DNA of 44,383 bases from Bacteroidota bacterium. GTDB lineage: Bacteria > Bacteroidota > Bacteroidia > Chitinophagales > Chitinophagaceae. This document shows positions 1-8,319 of the stretch, one piece after another; the first letter of the stretch is position 1, and every line of letters starts with the position of its first letter. The stretch spans positions 1 to 44,383 of the forward strand of contig JAUZOD010000034.1 in the NCBI GenBank assembly GCA_030706635.1, written 5' to 3'. The notes beneath the pieces were generated by a model. That model did not search any database and was not told the DNA's origin. It was given only the letters and a program-made list of their open reading frames with translations. The position numbers were made by a program, and so were the translations under genes.

Positions 1-144
1 CTGTTTTACCTCTCCGGGAACCAGTTTATACAGTGAAGCCGCGATCGGGGAAGCCTGCTTCAGCCTGCTGCTGCTCTGGCGAAACCCTTTAAAGGCAGGG
101 TCCTTTCCGGTTCGCTCACCGTAAGCGAAGACCCCCGGCGCCAT
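1..144 (-). CDS. Partial ORF at left edge, hypothetical Bacteroidota protein
   Basis: On the minus strand an open frame runs from an ATG at 144 to the window edge (48 codons, no stop). It has the feel of a real protein: KDPAFKGFRQSSSRLKQ, then ASPIAASLYKLVPGE. I associate this pattern of basic residues followed by a short alanine-rich segment with small uncharacterised Bacteroidota proteins, but I cannot name a family and assign no function. The frame is also open upstream of this ATG, so the start is uncertain. The C-terminal part lies outside the window, and it could be a relic like several of its neighbours. Confidence 0.4.
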   Translation of the reverse strand, partial: MAPGVFAYGERTGKDPAFKGFRQSSSRLKQASPIAASLYKLVPGEVKQ

Positions 145-710
145 ATATTCTGACCAAAATAGGGAGAATAATAAAGACATATCCTGAGTCCGGGATCGTT
201 GCCGGTTATGATACTATATGATAATCATTTAGCCATTGGGACTATAGGAGGCAAAGCAAACCCGGTCTTTTTAATATGCAGCGGAAGAAAAAAATGTTTT
301 AACATCAACACTTATCCGTCAGAGCTGCGGTTCATCCGGCTTCTGACCATACACATAAAGGGCAGTTTTGCCTTTTTGCAATGCTGAACCACTCCTACGG
401 TGGCATGCTGGTTCTTCTCCAAACCAGGGGTTAATATGACGGGAGCTGCACATCGCCATAAAACGAGCTGAAAACACCCACTTGGTGCAGCCCGGCGGTA
501 TTGCTCAATACCAGCAGGCTGATGCGCATGGAAGAAGCCCCGCAATTGCCTGGGGAATTGATGGCCAGGGAAAGACAGCAATTGCATATGAAACGAGGCG
601 CCCGACGATCCAAAGGGTTCTTTCTGCCTGGCGCGGTGTCCACGACTGGTGCTCTGGCTATTTCATGCGGGCCGCGAAGTGGAGCATCCCGGAAACCAAA
701 AATACTCATT
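145..710. other. No convincing gene in this stretch
   Basis: Several short overlapping frames exist on both strands, but none shows a recognisable domain, signal peptide or clear start. Together with the broken DUF4242 gene that follows, this looks like decayed coding DNA. I see no RNA gene or repeat in it. Confidence 0.5.
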
Positions 711-977
711 ATGAAAAAAATTACGGAACACCTGATTGTACTTATTGCAACCATGCTCTTTACCGGCTTTACCGGTATCACCCAAAGCAAAGCGACACCT
801 GAAAATGCAAAAAAGAATACCAACGAAATGAAAACCTACGTGATTGAAAGAAACATGCCGGGGCTGGTGAATTCACGCCTGAAAAATTGAAATCCATTTC
901 AAAGGCTTCCTGCGCTGTGCTGAAAGATATGGGTTTATGAAGTCACTACGGTTATCAGTCCCGCAACAGCAAATTAA
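711..977 (+). pseudogene. Broken DUF4242 (SCO4226-type) secreted protein
   Basis: From the ATG at 711 the frame encodes a signal peptide (MKKITEHLIVLIATMLFTG) and then the DUF4242 N-terminal signature MKTYVIERNMPG. A single missing G in the run near 860-863 then shifts the frame. Reading +1 restores the family sequence (GEFTPEKLKSISKASCAVL, then KDMG) until a TGA at 938-940. A third frame from 933 gives VYEVTTVISPATAN and a stop at 975-977, matching the usual C-terminal end of the family. The gene therefore carries one frameshift plus an internal deletion of about 45-50 codons between KDMG and VYEV. DUF4242 proteins are small (about 90 aa) ferredoxin-like proteins; one has been described as nickel-binding. 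This copy cannot give a complete product. Confidence 0.75.
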
Positions 978-1221
978 ACAGTTTCCTGTGGCAGGCCGAC
1001 GCCGGCAGCACCCGTAAGAAGACCATATCTACCGGAGAGGATAAATGCGAATTTTCGTCATTTGTCCTCTTTTCAATTTCGCTGAAACCCTTGTCCGGCC
1101 TGTACATTCTTATGCTATCATTATACAGGTTTGGCATATCCCGGATAAAACTGGGCACGGATTTGCTGAAGATAAAACAGGAATTATCGCTATACAGGGA
1201 ATGTTTTAAATTTGAATCATT

Positions 1222-1995
1222 ATGAAAATCGCCACATACAATGTCAATGGTGTCAATGGCCGCCTGCCTGTGCTGCTTCGCTGGCTGGGTGAAAAAGCAC
1301 CAGACGTGGTTTGTCTGCAGGAGCTGAAAGCCCCCAATGAAAAGTTCCCGGTAAAAGCAATAAACGACGCGGGTTATCAGGCCATCTGGCATGGGCAGAA
1401 GAGCTGGAACGGGGTGGCCATTCTTTCCCGGTTAGGTACTCCTAAGGAAATGCGCCGTGTACTCCCCGGCGATCCGGAAGATTTGCATAGCCGCTACATC
1501 GAAGCCACGATCAATGATTTGCTCGTCGGATGCCTGTATCTACCCAACGGCAATCCGGCCCCCGGACCGAAATTCGATTATAAGCTGAACTGGTTCAAAC
1601 GATTCACGGAACATACCGCTTCCCTTATCGCTTCCGGCAAACCAGTTGTACTCACCGGCGACTTTAATGTGATGCCCACAGAACTGGATGTGTACAAGCC
1701 CGAACGCTGGGTGGAAGATGCGTTGTTCCGGCCGGAAGTGCGCGCAGCCTTCAAAAAAATAACGGACCAGGGCTGGACCGATGCCTTAAGAAAACTGCAT
1801 CCCCACGAAAAGATATATACATTCTGGGATTACTTCCGCAATGCCTACGGCCGGGATGCCGGTTTGCGCATCGACCATTTTTTGCTGAGTCCGAACATAG
1901 AAAAAAAACTGGTAGCCGCAGGCGTTGACCGCGAAATCAGGGGCTGGGAAAAGAGCAGCGACCATGCACCGGTTTGGATAGAACTGAAGGATTAA
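1222..1995 (+). CDS. xth: Exodeoxyribonuclease III / AP endonuclease
   Basis: The 257-aa product is a complete exonuclease III of the EEP (endonuclease/exonuclease/phosphatase) superfamily. It cleaves at abasic sites and degrades duplex DNA 3' to 5' in base excision repair. Motifs are in order and intact: the N-terminal metal-site region TYNVNG (residues 5-10), VCLQELK (31-37) with the metal-binding Glu, GDFNVMP near 145-151 with catalytic Asp and Asn, RIDHFLLS near 217-224, and the terminal SSDHAP with the catalytic Asp-His. The length matches the family. The ATG at 1222 begins directly with MKIATYNVNG, as is typical. The last 65 bp recur in degraded form at 11741-11806, so the genome once held or received a second copy. 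Confidence 0.95.
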   Translation: MKIATYNVNGVNGRLPVLLRWLGEKAPDVVCLQELKAPNEKFPVKAINDAGYQAIWHGQKSWNGVAILSRLGTPKEMRRVLPGDPEDLHSRYIEATINDLLVGCLYLPNGNPAPGPKFDYKLNWFKRFTEHTASLIASGKPVVLTGDFNVMPTELDVYKPERWVEDALFRPEVRAAFKKITDQGWTDALRKLHPHEKIYTFWDYFRNAYGRDAGLRIDHFLLSPNIEKKLVAAGVDREIRGWEKSSDHAPVWIELKD

Positions 1996-2031
1996 AAGAA
2001 AAGTGAAACCGTCTGTGGTCCGGATGGCTTC

Positions 2032-2326
2032 CTAGTTAACCAGGTCCATTGCCAGTCTTGCCGTCGTTTTGGAACGTGATGATGAATCACGAACAATGAT
2101 CGAACTTGCGACGACTATCTTTTCAAATTTGACTCCGGTATCGATGGTCCCGAGCGGTTTACTGATATGATTGAATAAATATTCGCTGCATCCTTACCCA
2201 GCTCTTTACTTTTCTGATCAACGGAGGACAGGGAAGGAGATATAAATCCGTCAAATGCTTCATTGGCAAATCCGATGATGCCGATTTCTTCAGGTACTTT
2301 TAAACCCATGGCCACAACAGATTTCT
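2032..2326 (-). pseudogene. C-terminal relic of a LacI-family regulator
   Basis: On the minus strand the frame starting near 2315 reads MGLKVPEEIGIIGFANEAF, then SPSLSSVDQKSKELGKDAA, the classic C-terminal part of the ligand-binding domain of LacI/GalR repressors. A one-base slip near 2175 changes frame. The sequence then continues with FNHISKPLGTIDTG and VVASSIIVRDSS to a stop at 2032-2034, again typical of LacI proteins. The DNA-binding domain and the first two thirds of the ligand domain are absent upstream. It lies between xth and the AraC gene, facing away from the latter. No functional product is expected. Confidence 0.8.
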
Positions 2327-2497
2327 TTTAAAAGTTGTTAACTAACTCGAATACAATAATTTAACTAAACCATTCCATCTCTGTTTTACATGGCCGGTTT
2401 TAAGGAAATCAAGAGTTCGTAACGTTAACCGGGAAATATACTATATTGGAAATCGATTGCCGCTAATCACTTGTTTTTAACCCGTCAAAGATCTGTT

Positions 2498-3388
2498 ATG
2501 ACAAATAATACAAAACCTTCATTTAAATACCTCAGCTGGAACACGCCTTATCGTTCAAATGTGAAAATTGACAACGGAGAAAATTTATCAAATACATGGC
2601 ATTATCATCCGGAAATCGAAATTATACTTTTAAAGAGGTCCAAGGGTACCCGAATTGTCGGTAACAGCGTTGAAACGTTTAAGGATAACGATCTCATCAT
2701 TATTGGAAAAAATCTCCCTCATGCTTTTCTGCATGAAGAAAAAAATATCAGTGACGCTCACTCGCCCGAGGCGATGGTGATCCATTTTTATGAAAATTTT
2801 CTTGGGAATGAATTTTTAAATCTGCCGGAATTTCGCGAGATCCACACGCTACTGATGAAAGCGAGGCTGGGTTTGTGTGTAACCGAAAAAGGCAAGGAAC
2901 AACTCATTCCTCTGGTCGAAAAAAGTTTTCATGCGTCTTCCATCGACAGGATTATACTGTTATTGGAGATATTGAAATCACTTACGGCCAGTGATTCTCA
3001 TCGCGTTCTTTCCAACGACGGGCAGCATTTACAGTCCAGAAATAACGATAAAAGATTCAACGGAATACTCGACTACACGTATTCGAACTACGATGAGCGT
3101 ATCAATATCCAGGATGTGGCTAAGATTGCCAACCTCACCAAGGAGTCCTTTTGCCGGTATTTTAAAGCACAGACGGGAAGAACCTATTTGGAATTCCTAA
3201 CTGAGTTCAGGATTAACCGGGCCTGCCAAATGATAAAAGATAATGACAAGTCGATCAAGGAAGTCGGCTATGCCTGTGGCTTTGACAGCCTGTCAAATTT
3301 TTATTATCAATTCAAGAAAATTACAAAATTGAATCCGCTTGAATTCAAAGGATACCGGAACAGGAATTCACAGGAACAATCATCTTAA
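2498..3388 (+). CDS. AraC-family transcriptional regulator with N-terminal cupin
   Basis: The product has 296 aa from the ATG at 2498; a TTG at 2471 in the same frame is less likely. The N-terminal part (about 15-95) is a cupin/AraC sensing domain with the WHYHPEIEIILL histidine motif. The C-terminal part (about 195-285) is the paired helix-turn-helix of AraC/XylS: INIQDVAKIANLTKESFCRYF, then SIKEVGYACGFDSLSNFYYQF and the closing NPLEFKGYR. Such proteins usually bind a small sugar or metabolite and act on nearby promoters. The convergent SusD-SusC pair and the VCBS gene that follow make control of glycan uptake the likely job, which is inference from position. The gene ends in a strong bidirectional hairpin shared with susD. 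Confidence 0.9.
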   Translation: MTNNTKPSFKYLSWNTPYRSNVKIDNGENLSNTWHYHPEIEIILLKRSKGTRIVGNSVETFKDNDLIIIGKNLPHAFLHEEKNISDAHSPEAMVIHFYENFLGNEFLNLPEFREIHTLLMKARLGLCVTEKGKEQLIPLVEKSFHASSIDRIILLLEILKSLTASDSHRVLSNDGQHLQSRNNDKRFNGILDYTYSNYDERINIQDVAKIANLTKESFCRYFKAQTGRTYLEFLTEFRINRACQMIKDNDKSIKEVGYACGFDSLSNFYYQFKKITKLNPLEFKGYRNRNSQEQSS

Positions 3389-3411
3389 AAAAATTCGAAA
3401 CAACGTATAAA

Positions 3412-3444
3412 GGAACAGGGGAAATGGTTCATTTCCCCTGTTCC
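3412..3444. terminator. Bidirectional hairpin between AraC gene and susD
   Basis: Positions 3412-3425 and 3431-3444 are perfect 14-bp complements around the 5-base loop GGTTC, and the stem is GC-rich in its middle. It sits between two convergent stops (3388 on plus, 3481 on minus), the expected place for a shared terminator. There is no clean U-run next to it in either direction, so Rho-independent efficiency is uncertain. Confidence 0.75.
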
Positions 3445-3480
3445 GCTTTAGCCTGATTTTCTTGTTACATCACCGTTTTT

Positions 3481-4968
3481 TCAATACCCGGGATTCTGCG
3501 TAATGGTTCCGCTACTTACATCGATTTCGTTCTGTACATAAGGCAACAAATTATTCTTTGGCGCTGTAAATGTACGAGCAGGTTTATAAGTTCCTTCAGC
3601 CGGAATGCTATTGTAAACTTGTGCTGCCAGTCCCCAGCGTACGAGATCAAAATGACGATCACCACCTTCAAAAGCCAGTTCTGCTTTACGTTCGTACATC
3701 AGGTCACTGAAAGTGGGAGCTGCAATTGGTGGCAGACCTGCCCTTACGCGTACAAGATTTAAAGGTTCCGCTGCAGCTGCAACCGGTGTTGACGGATTAG
3801 TCGGGCCACCGCCATTTAAATTCATAATAGCTTCTGCGTCCAGCAATAATACATCTGCATATCTTAAAATCGGAATATCCATTCCGGGGTTATAGAGAAT
3901 AGTTGGCCCTGCATAGGGTTGCATAAATTTTGTGCAGACTACGGGTGATCTGTTCTCGGGTATCTGTATGATATCAGTAAAACCTCCAAAAGAAACTACA
4001 TCCACGCCTCGTTTAGCGACCGTTGCCTTCTTTCTGATATCCTGAGGATCATAGGAATCATAAAAATTTTCAGTTGCACTAACCAGTCTCCAACCAGTAC
4101 CAATAGAAGGCTCATCATGAGTGCCTCCCCAGACATTGAATGGCAAATAAAGAGTAGAAGTTAAAACCCCATTATTAACTCGCCCTCCTAATACCCAGAG
4201 ATTCTCAAGCGCATTATCCTGAGCATGATCTAGTGACCACAAATTTGAATATACAGAAACCAGTCCGTGATTACCGGAATTGATCACCATTTCAGCAGCT
4301 GTTTTTGATTCAGGCCATTTTGATTCGTATGCATAAACCTTTGCCAGTAAGCCATAAACAGCACCTAATCCAGGACGACCTTCATCATGACTCCATTGAA
4401 GCTGCGTTGTGGCATTTGTCAGACAAGTTTCAATAACAGTCCATATTTGAGCTGCTGTCGCCCTTACGGTTGCGGATGCCACGTTGTTTGGGTCATATAA
4501 AGGTACCCCTCCATAAAGGCGCACTTCCCAGAAATAACCCCAGGCCAGTAAAAAATTGGCTTCGCCAAGAATTCTGTTCTTTTGGGCTGGATCCATGTCG
4601 ATATTTGGCACATTCGCCAGAACATCGGTAGCTCTTTTTATTGTCTGAAAATACTGCTGATAACCAAGCAGGGACATATCACCGTCCACATTCTGGTTCG
4701 CCCTAAACTCCGTCATAGCAATATAATCTGGAAATCCAACATCATTTACATATCCAATATCACTAAACGCTTCCATGCATGCCCATTCTTCACCACCCAA
4801 AGCTTCTTCCTGCTGAAGGGGGCTATATGCACCTGCGAGACCAGCTTCGGCCTGATCGGCCGTTTGCCAAAAAGCAGCACTGGTCAAATTATGAGGTTGC
4901 TGATCCAGGAACTTCGAACAGGAGTTCAGGATTAGTCCGATTGATAAGTATGCTATATATTTTTTCAT
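3481..4968 (-). CDS. SusD/RagB family glycan-binding outer-membrane lipoprotein
   Basis: The product has 495 aa. The N-terminus (MKKYIAYLSIGLILNSCSKF) is a lipoprotein signal with lipobox LNSC at residues 14-17. The rest shows SusD landmarks: DQQPHNLTSAAFWQT near the start, helical TPR-like segments with FLLAWGYFWEVRLYGGVPL (about 134-152), and the C-terminal signature LMYERKAELAFEGGDRHFDL plus VRWG. SusD proteins sit on the cell surface and deliver oligosaccharides to the paired SusC pore. The gene begins 12 bp after the stop of the SusC gene in the same direction, so they form one operon, in the usual order susC-susD. The substrate cannot be told from sequence. Confidence 0.97.
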   Translation of the reverse strand: MKKYIAYLSIGLILNSCSKFLDQQPHNLTSAAFWQTADQAEAGLAGAYSPLQQEEALGGEEWACMEAFSDIGYVNDVGFPDYIAMTEFRANQNVDGDMSLLGYQQYFQTIKRATDVLANVPNIDMDPAQKNRILGEANFLLAWGYFWEVRLYGGVPLYDPNNVASATVRATAAQIWTVIETCLTNATTQLQWSHDEGRPGLGAVYGLLAKVYAYESKWPESKTAAEMVINSGNHGLVSVYSNLWSLDHAQDNALENLWVLGGRVNNGVLTSTLYLPFNVWGGTHDEPSIGTGWRLVSATENFYDSYDPQDIRKKATVAKRGVDVVSFGGFTDIIQIPENRSPVVCTKFMQPYAGPTILYNPGMDIPILRYADVLLLDAEAIMNLNGGGPTNPSTPVAAAAEPLNLVRVRAGLPPIAAPTFSDLMYERKAELAFEGGDRHFDLVRWGLAAQVYNSIPAEGTYKPARTFTAPKNNLLPYVQNEIDVSSGTITQNPGY

Positions 4969-4980
4969 AAGTCGTTAATA

Positions 4981-7900
4981 TTAAAAATTTAGGTTAACTC
5001 CTACTATATAAGACTTGGCTTGTGGATATACACCACGGTCTACACCATACATATTGTTATAGGAGTTTGCGCCCACGTCTGCTCCGATCTCAGGATCGAA
5101 TCCTTTATAACCGGTGACCGTAATCAGGTTCTGAAGAGTTACAAATACGCGAAGTTTTGTTATCACGTGACCAATAGTGTTACTGTTAAAGGTATAGCCA
5201 AAGGTCAGATACTTCATTCTTAGAAAACTGCCATCTTCGATATACAAGGTGCTGTACACTTTATTGTTGTTTAAATCTGACAGAGTCACCCGTGGAACTG
5301 TTCCGCCTTTATTATCCGGTGTCCAACGATTTAGTATTTCGGGACTATTATTGTAAGCCAGCCCTTGCATAAACATACCGCCAAGTCTTAAACCATTAAA
5401 AATTTCGTTACCCTGACTTCCAACCCAGAGCATATTAAAATCAAACCCACCATAGCTTGCCGACGCATTGAATGAATAAGTGTATACAGGAAAACTATTT
5501 CCCGCATTTATACGGTCTTTGGCGTTAATAACCCCGTCTCCATTTGCGTCAAGGAATTTCTCATCTCCAGGTACTGCATTTGGCTGAATCAGGTTACCAG
5601 ATTTATCGGTATAACTGTTAATTTCATCCTGAGTTTGGAAAATTCCCAGGGCTTTTAATACATAAAAATGTCCGATCGGTTGTCCAACTGAAGTTCTTCC
5701 AACATATACGTTTTTATAATTTGAATTGTATATATCGGTTGCTCCAGGAACCCCCAGCGTCTCGAGATTATTTTTAATGTGCGAAATGTTAGCACTCACT
5801 TCGTAATTAAACTTTGTTGTTCCCGGACTTCTATAAGATACAGTAAATTCGTAACCCTTGTTCGTAACAACACCTGCGTTCTGATAGGGAGCATTGCCGA
5901 CACCATACGAGTTTAGCAGTGGCACTTGAACAAGTATTCCATCAGTCTTTTTATCGAAGTAATCTACCGTCACATTGAGTCGGTTTTGCATAAACCCCAT
6001 ATCCAGACCAATGTTTTTTTGTGTTGTCGTTTCCCAGTGTATGGTCGTGTTTGCCAAACTATTTTGTGCTACGGCAGTTGCAGCATTGCCACCGAGCGTT
6101 GGCTGATCCTGGCCAGTGATCTGGCTATAATATTGATAGTTGGGTATTTTGTCATTTCCTGACTGACCCCAGCTTGCCCTTAATTTCAAATCAGAAAAAA
6201 CATTGCTCAGGCCGGAAAAGAAATCTTCCTTTGAAATCCTCCAACCCGCAGAAACAGAAGGGAAATTACCCCAACGGTAATCTGGTGCAAATTTAGATGA
6301 ACCATCACGACGAATATTACCTGCAATCATATACCTACCAGCATACTCATAGGAAATTCTTCCAAAATAAGATTGCAGCGAATAGTCATCAGCCCCCCCT
6401 GTTGTGACATTGGTAAAACTTCCGGCATTGTTATAATAGCGAAGAGACGGGTCCTGATTACTGAAACCCGTTGCATTTTGAGGGTATGTGGAAGTATATG
6501 AACCGCTTTCCGCAGATATACCGGCCAGGGCAGCAATATGATGCTTGCCATAGGTTTTATCAAAACTAAGGGTATTGTTCCAAATCCATACTTCATTGGT
6601 TGAATATCCTTCGCTCAGACCGTTTGTAGTGAGGCCACGTCCACCACCTTGTTCGATTGAAGTCCAGTTCTTGGATTTGCCATAAGTCCAGTTATATCCA
6701 AAATCTGTTCTTGCAGTCAAAAAACCAAGAAATTTGTACTCCAGGTATAGATTACCACCCAGATTGTCGCTCGAATTTCTATTGTCGTGACCATTCACTG
6801 CTGCAACCGGATTCGGAAAATCTCCGGATGGTGATCCATAAATCTGATTTGCCCGATCAGCCCAGACAGGAGTAGTACGGAAATTAAACGCAGCAGAGTT
6901 TATTATACCGGTATAATCACCACGAATATCCTGCGTCTTCTGATCTCCTACAACGACGCCAATATTTTCGCCGAAAGTCAGGTTTTTGAGAATTTCATAC
7001 TGACTGTTAAAGCGAACATTATATCTTCTGTAAAATGTTCCTTCCACTATACCATTATTATTAAGATACCCCAGACTTAAAGAATAGTTTGACTTATCTG
7101 AACCGCCGCGAATTGCCAAATCATACGTAGAAATGTACCCTGTTTTAAAGATTTCCTTGAACCAATCAGTTCTGGTTGAATCGTTACTTGGGTCATTATA
7201 AAATGCCCAGGCCGGATCTGTTCCCGGAACGCCGTCATTTGTCAATGCCTCTTTATGAATCATATTCATTTGAGCAGCATCCAACCAATGAGGCATTCTC
7301 CAAGCCTCCTGAATACCCTGGGTAGTATTAAATGAAATGGTTTGTGCCTGTCCCCGCCTTCCCTTTTTTGTGGTTACAATAACGACCCCGTTTGCACCTC
7401 TTGCACCATAGATTGCAGCAGATGCCGCATCTTTAAGTATTGAGAAATTTTCGATATCTGCAGGATTAAGTCCTGATATTCCATTGGTTATAATTCCATC
7501 GACTACATATAATGGACTATTATCATTTAGCGAACCAACACCCCTGATTCTGATTTCCACATCAGCCCCTGGTTGCCCTGAGTTTTGTATTACAGTTACG
7601 CCTGTTGCCCGTCCCTGAAGCGCATGAGCCACATCATTATTGAACCCCTCCCTGACGTCTGCTCCCGAGACAACCGAAATTGCGCCTGTTACGTCGACTT
7701 TTTTCTGGGTTCCATAACCGACCACCACCACTTCATCGGCCACACTTGTTTTCCTGCTCATCAAAACGTTCATGGTGACTGATTTACCGACTGTAATCTC
7801 CTTGGTCTGAAAACCAACCGAAGAGAAAACCAGGACGGCTTTTTGATCGGGAACTGATATTCTGAATGCTCCTGAAGCATCCGTACTTGTGCCCGCTCCA

Positions 7901-8130
7901 CCACCTTTGACCACAACAGAAGCACCGGAAACCGGTTCTCCCGTTTCATCCGATACCCTTCCGGTGATTTCAATATCCGCAGGTTTCACTGTTTTGTTAG
8001 CCGTGTGCCTGACGCCGGCCAATAATTGTAATGTGAAACAGAAAATCAAAAAACCCGTGAAAGTCGAAACCCGGACTATTCGGGACAGCATTTTAAGACC
8101 TGGGCTAATAGGGAAACATGATAGGATCAT
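4981..8130 (-). CDS. SusC/RagA family TonB-dependent outer-membrane transporter
   Basis: The product has 1049 aa from the ATG at 8130; an internal ATG at 8091 (MLSRIVRVSTFTGFLIF) is an equally good start and would leave a cleaner signal peptide. After the signal comes a carboxypeptidase-regulatory-like domain (about 53-130; ITGRVSDETGEPVSGASVVV), then a TonB-box-like region (VVVGYGTQKKVDVTG) and a plug with the SusC hallmarks LYVVDGIITNG and SILKDAASAAIYGARGANG. A long 22-strand-type beta-barrel ends in aromatic NLNF. It imports oligosaccharides together with the SusD lipoprotein encoded just downstream. The reading frame is intact. No anti-sigma/ECF pair is nearby; the AraC gene is the nearest candidate regulator. 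Confidence 0.97.
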   Translation of the reverse strand: MILSCFPISPGLKMLSRIVRVSTFTGFLIFCFTLQLLAGVRHTANKTVKPADIEITGRVSDETGEPVSGASVVVKGGGAGTSTDASGAFRISVPDQKAVLVFSSVGFQTKEITVGKSVTMNVLMSRKTSVADEVVVVGYGTQKKVDVTGAISVVSGADVREGFNNDVAHALQGRATGVTVIQNSGQPGADVEIRIRGVGSLNDNSPLYVVDGIITNGISGLNPADIENFSILKDAASAAIYGARGANGVVIVTTKKGRRGQAQTISFNTTQGIQEAWRMPHWLDAAQMNMIHKEALTNDGVPGTDPAWAFYNDPSNDSTRTDWFKEIFKTGYISTYDLAIRGGSDKSNYSLSLGYLNNNGIVEGTFYRRYNVRFNSQYEILKNLTFGENIGVVVGDQKTQDIRGDYTGIINSAAFNFRTTPVWADRANQIYGSPSGDFPNPVAAVNGHDNRNSSDNLGGNLYLEYKFLGFLTARTDFGYNWTYGKSKNWTSIEQGGGRGLTTNGLSEGYSTNEVWIWNNTLSFDKTYGKHHIAALAGISAESGSYTSTYPQNATGFSNQDPSLRYYNNAGSFTNVTTGGADDYSLQSYFGRISYEYAGRYMIAGNIRRDGSSKFAPDYRWGNFPSVSAGWRISKEDFFSGLSNVFSDLKLRASWGQSGNDKIPNYQYYSQITGQDQPTLGGNAATAVAQNSLANTTIHWETTTQKNIGLDMGFMQNRLNVTVDYFDKKTDGILVQVPLLNSYGVGNAPYQNAGVVTNKGYEFTVSYRSPGTTKFNYEVSANISHIKNNLETLGVPGATDIYNSNYKNVYVGRTSVGQPIGHFYVLKALGIFQTQDEINSYTDKSGNLIQPNAVPGDEKFLDANGDGVINAKDRINAGNSFPVYTYSFNASASYGGFDFNMLWVGSQGNEIFNGLRLGGMFMQGLAYNNSPEILNRWTPDNKGGTVPRVTLSDLNNNKVYSTLYIEDGSFLRMKYLTFGYTFNSNTIGHVITKLRVFVTLQNLITVTGYKGFDPEIGADVGANSYNNMYGVDRGVYPQAKSYIVGVNLNF

Positions 8131-8319
8131 AATCTGTTAGTTTTGTTACTTTGTATGAAGAGGGAAATAGAACTGATTGCAAGTAACCCGTTTATGCGGT
8201 AAAAAGTATTCCAGATATTATCATTAACCTCATAAATTTTAGCATGAGTAGTTTTTTTCTAACCTATTCCCGAACCAGTAAAAATGTTTTAGCTTTCCGG
8301 CCTCTACTTGTATGTTAAC

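Noticed and set aside
2115-2315. 66-aa ORF as an independent small protein
   Set aside because: It reads as an internal part of a LacI sensor domain and the family sequence continues in another frame, so it is a relic and is listed as a pseudogene.
3713-3895. 60-aa plus-strand ORF inside the susD gene
   Set aside because: It is antisense to strongly conserved SusD coding sequence and has no features of its own.
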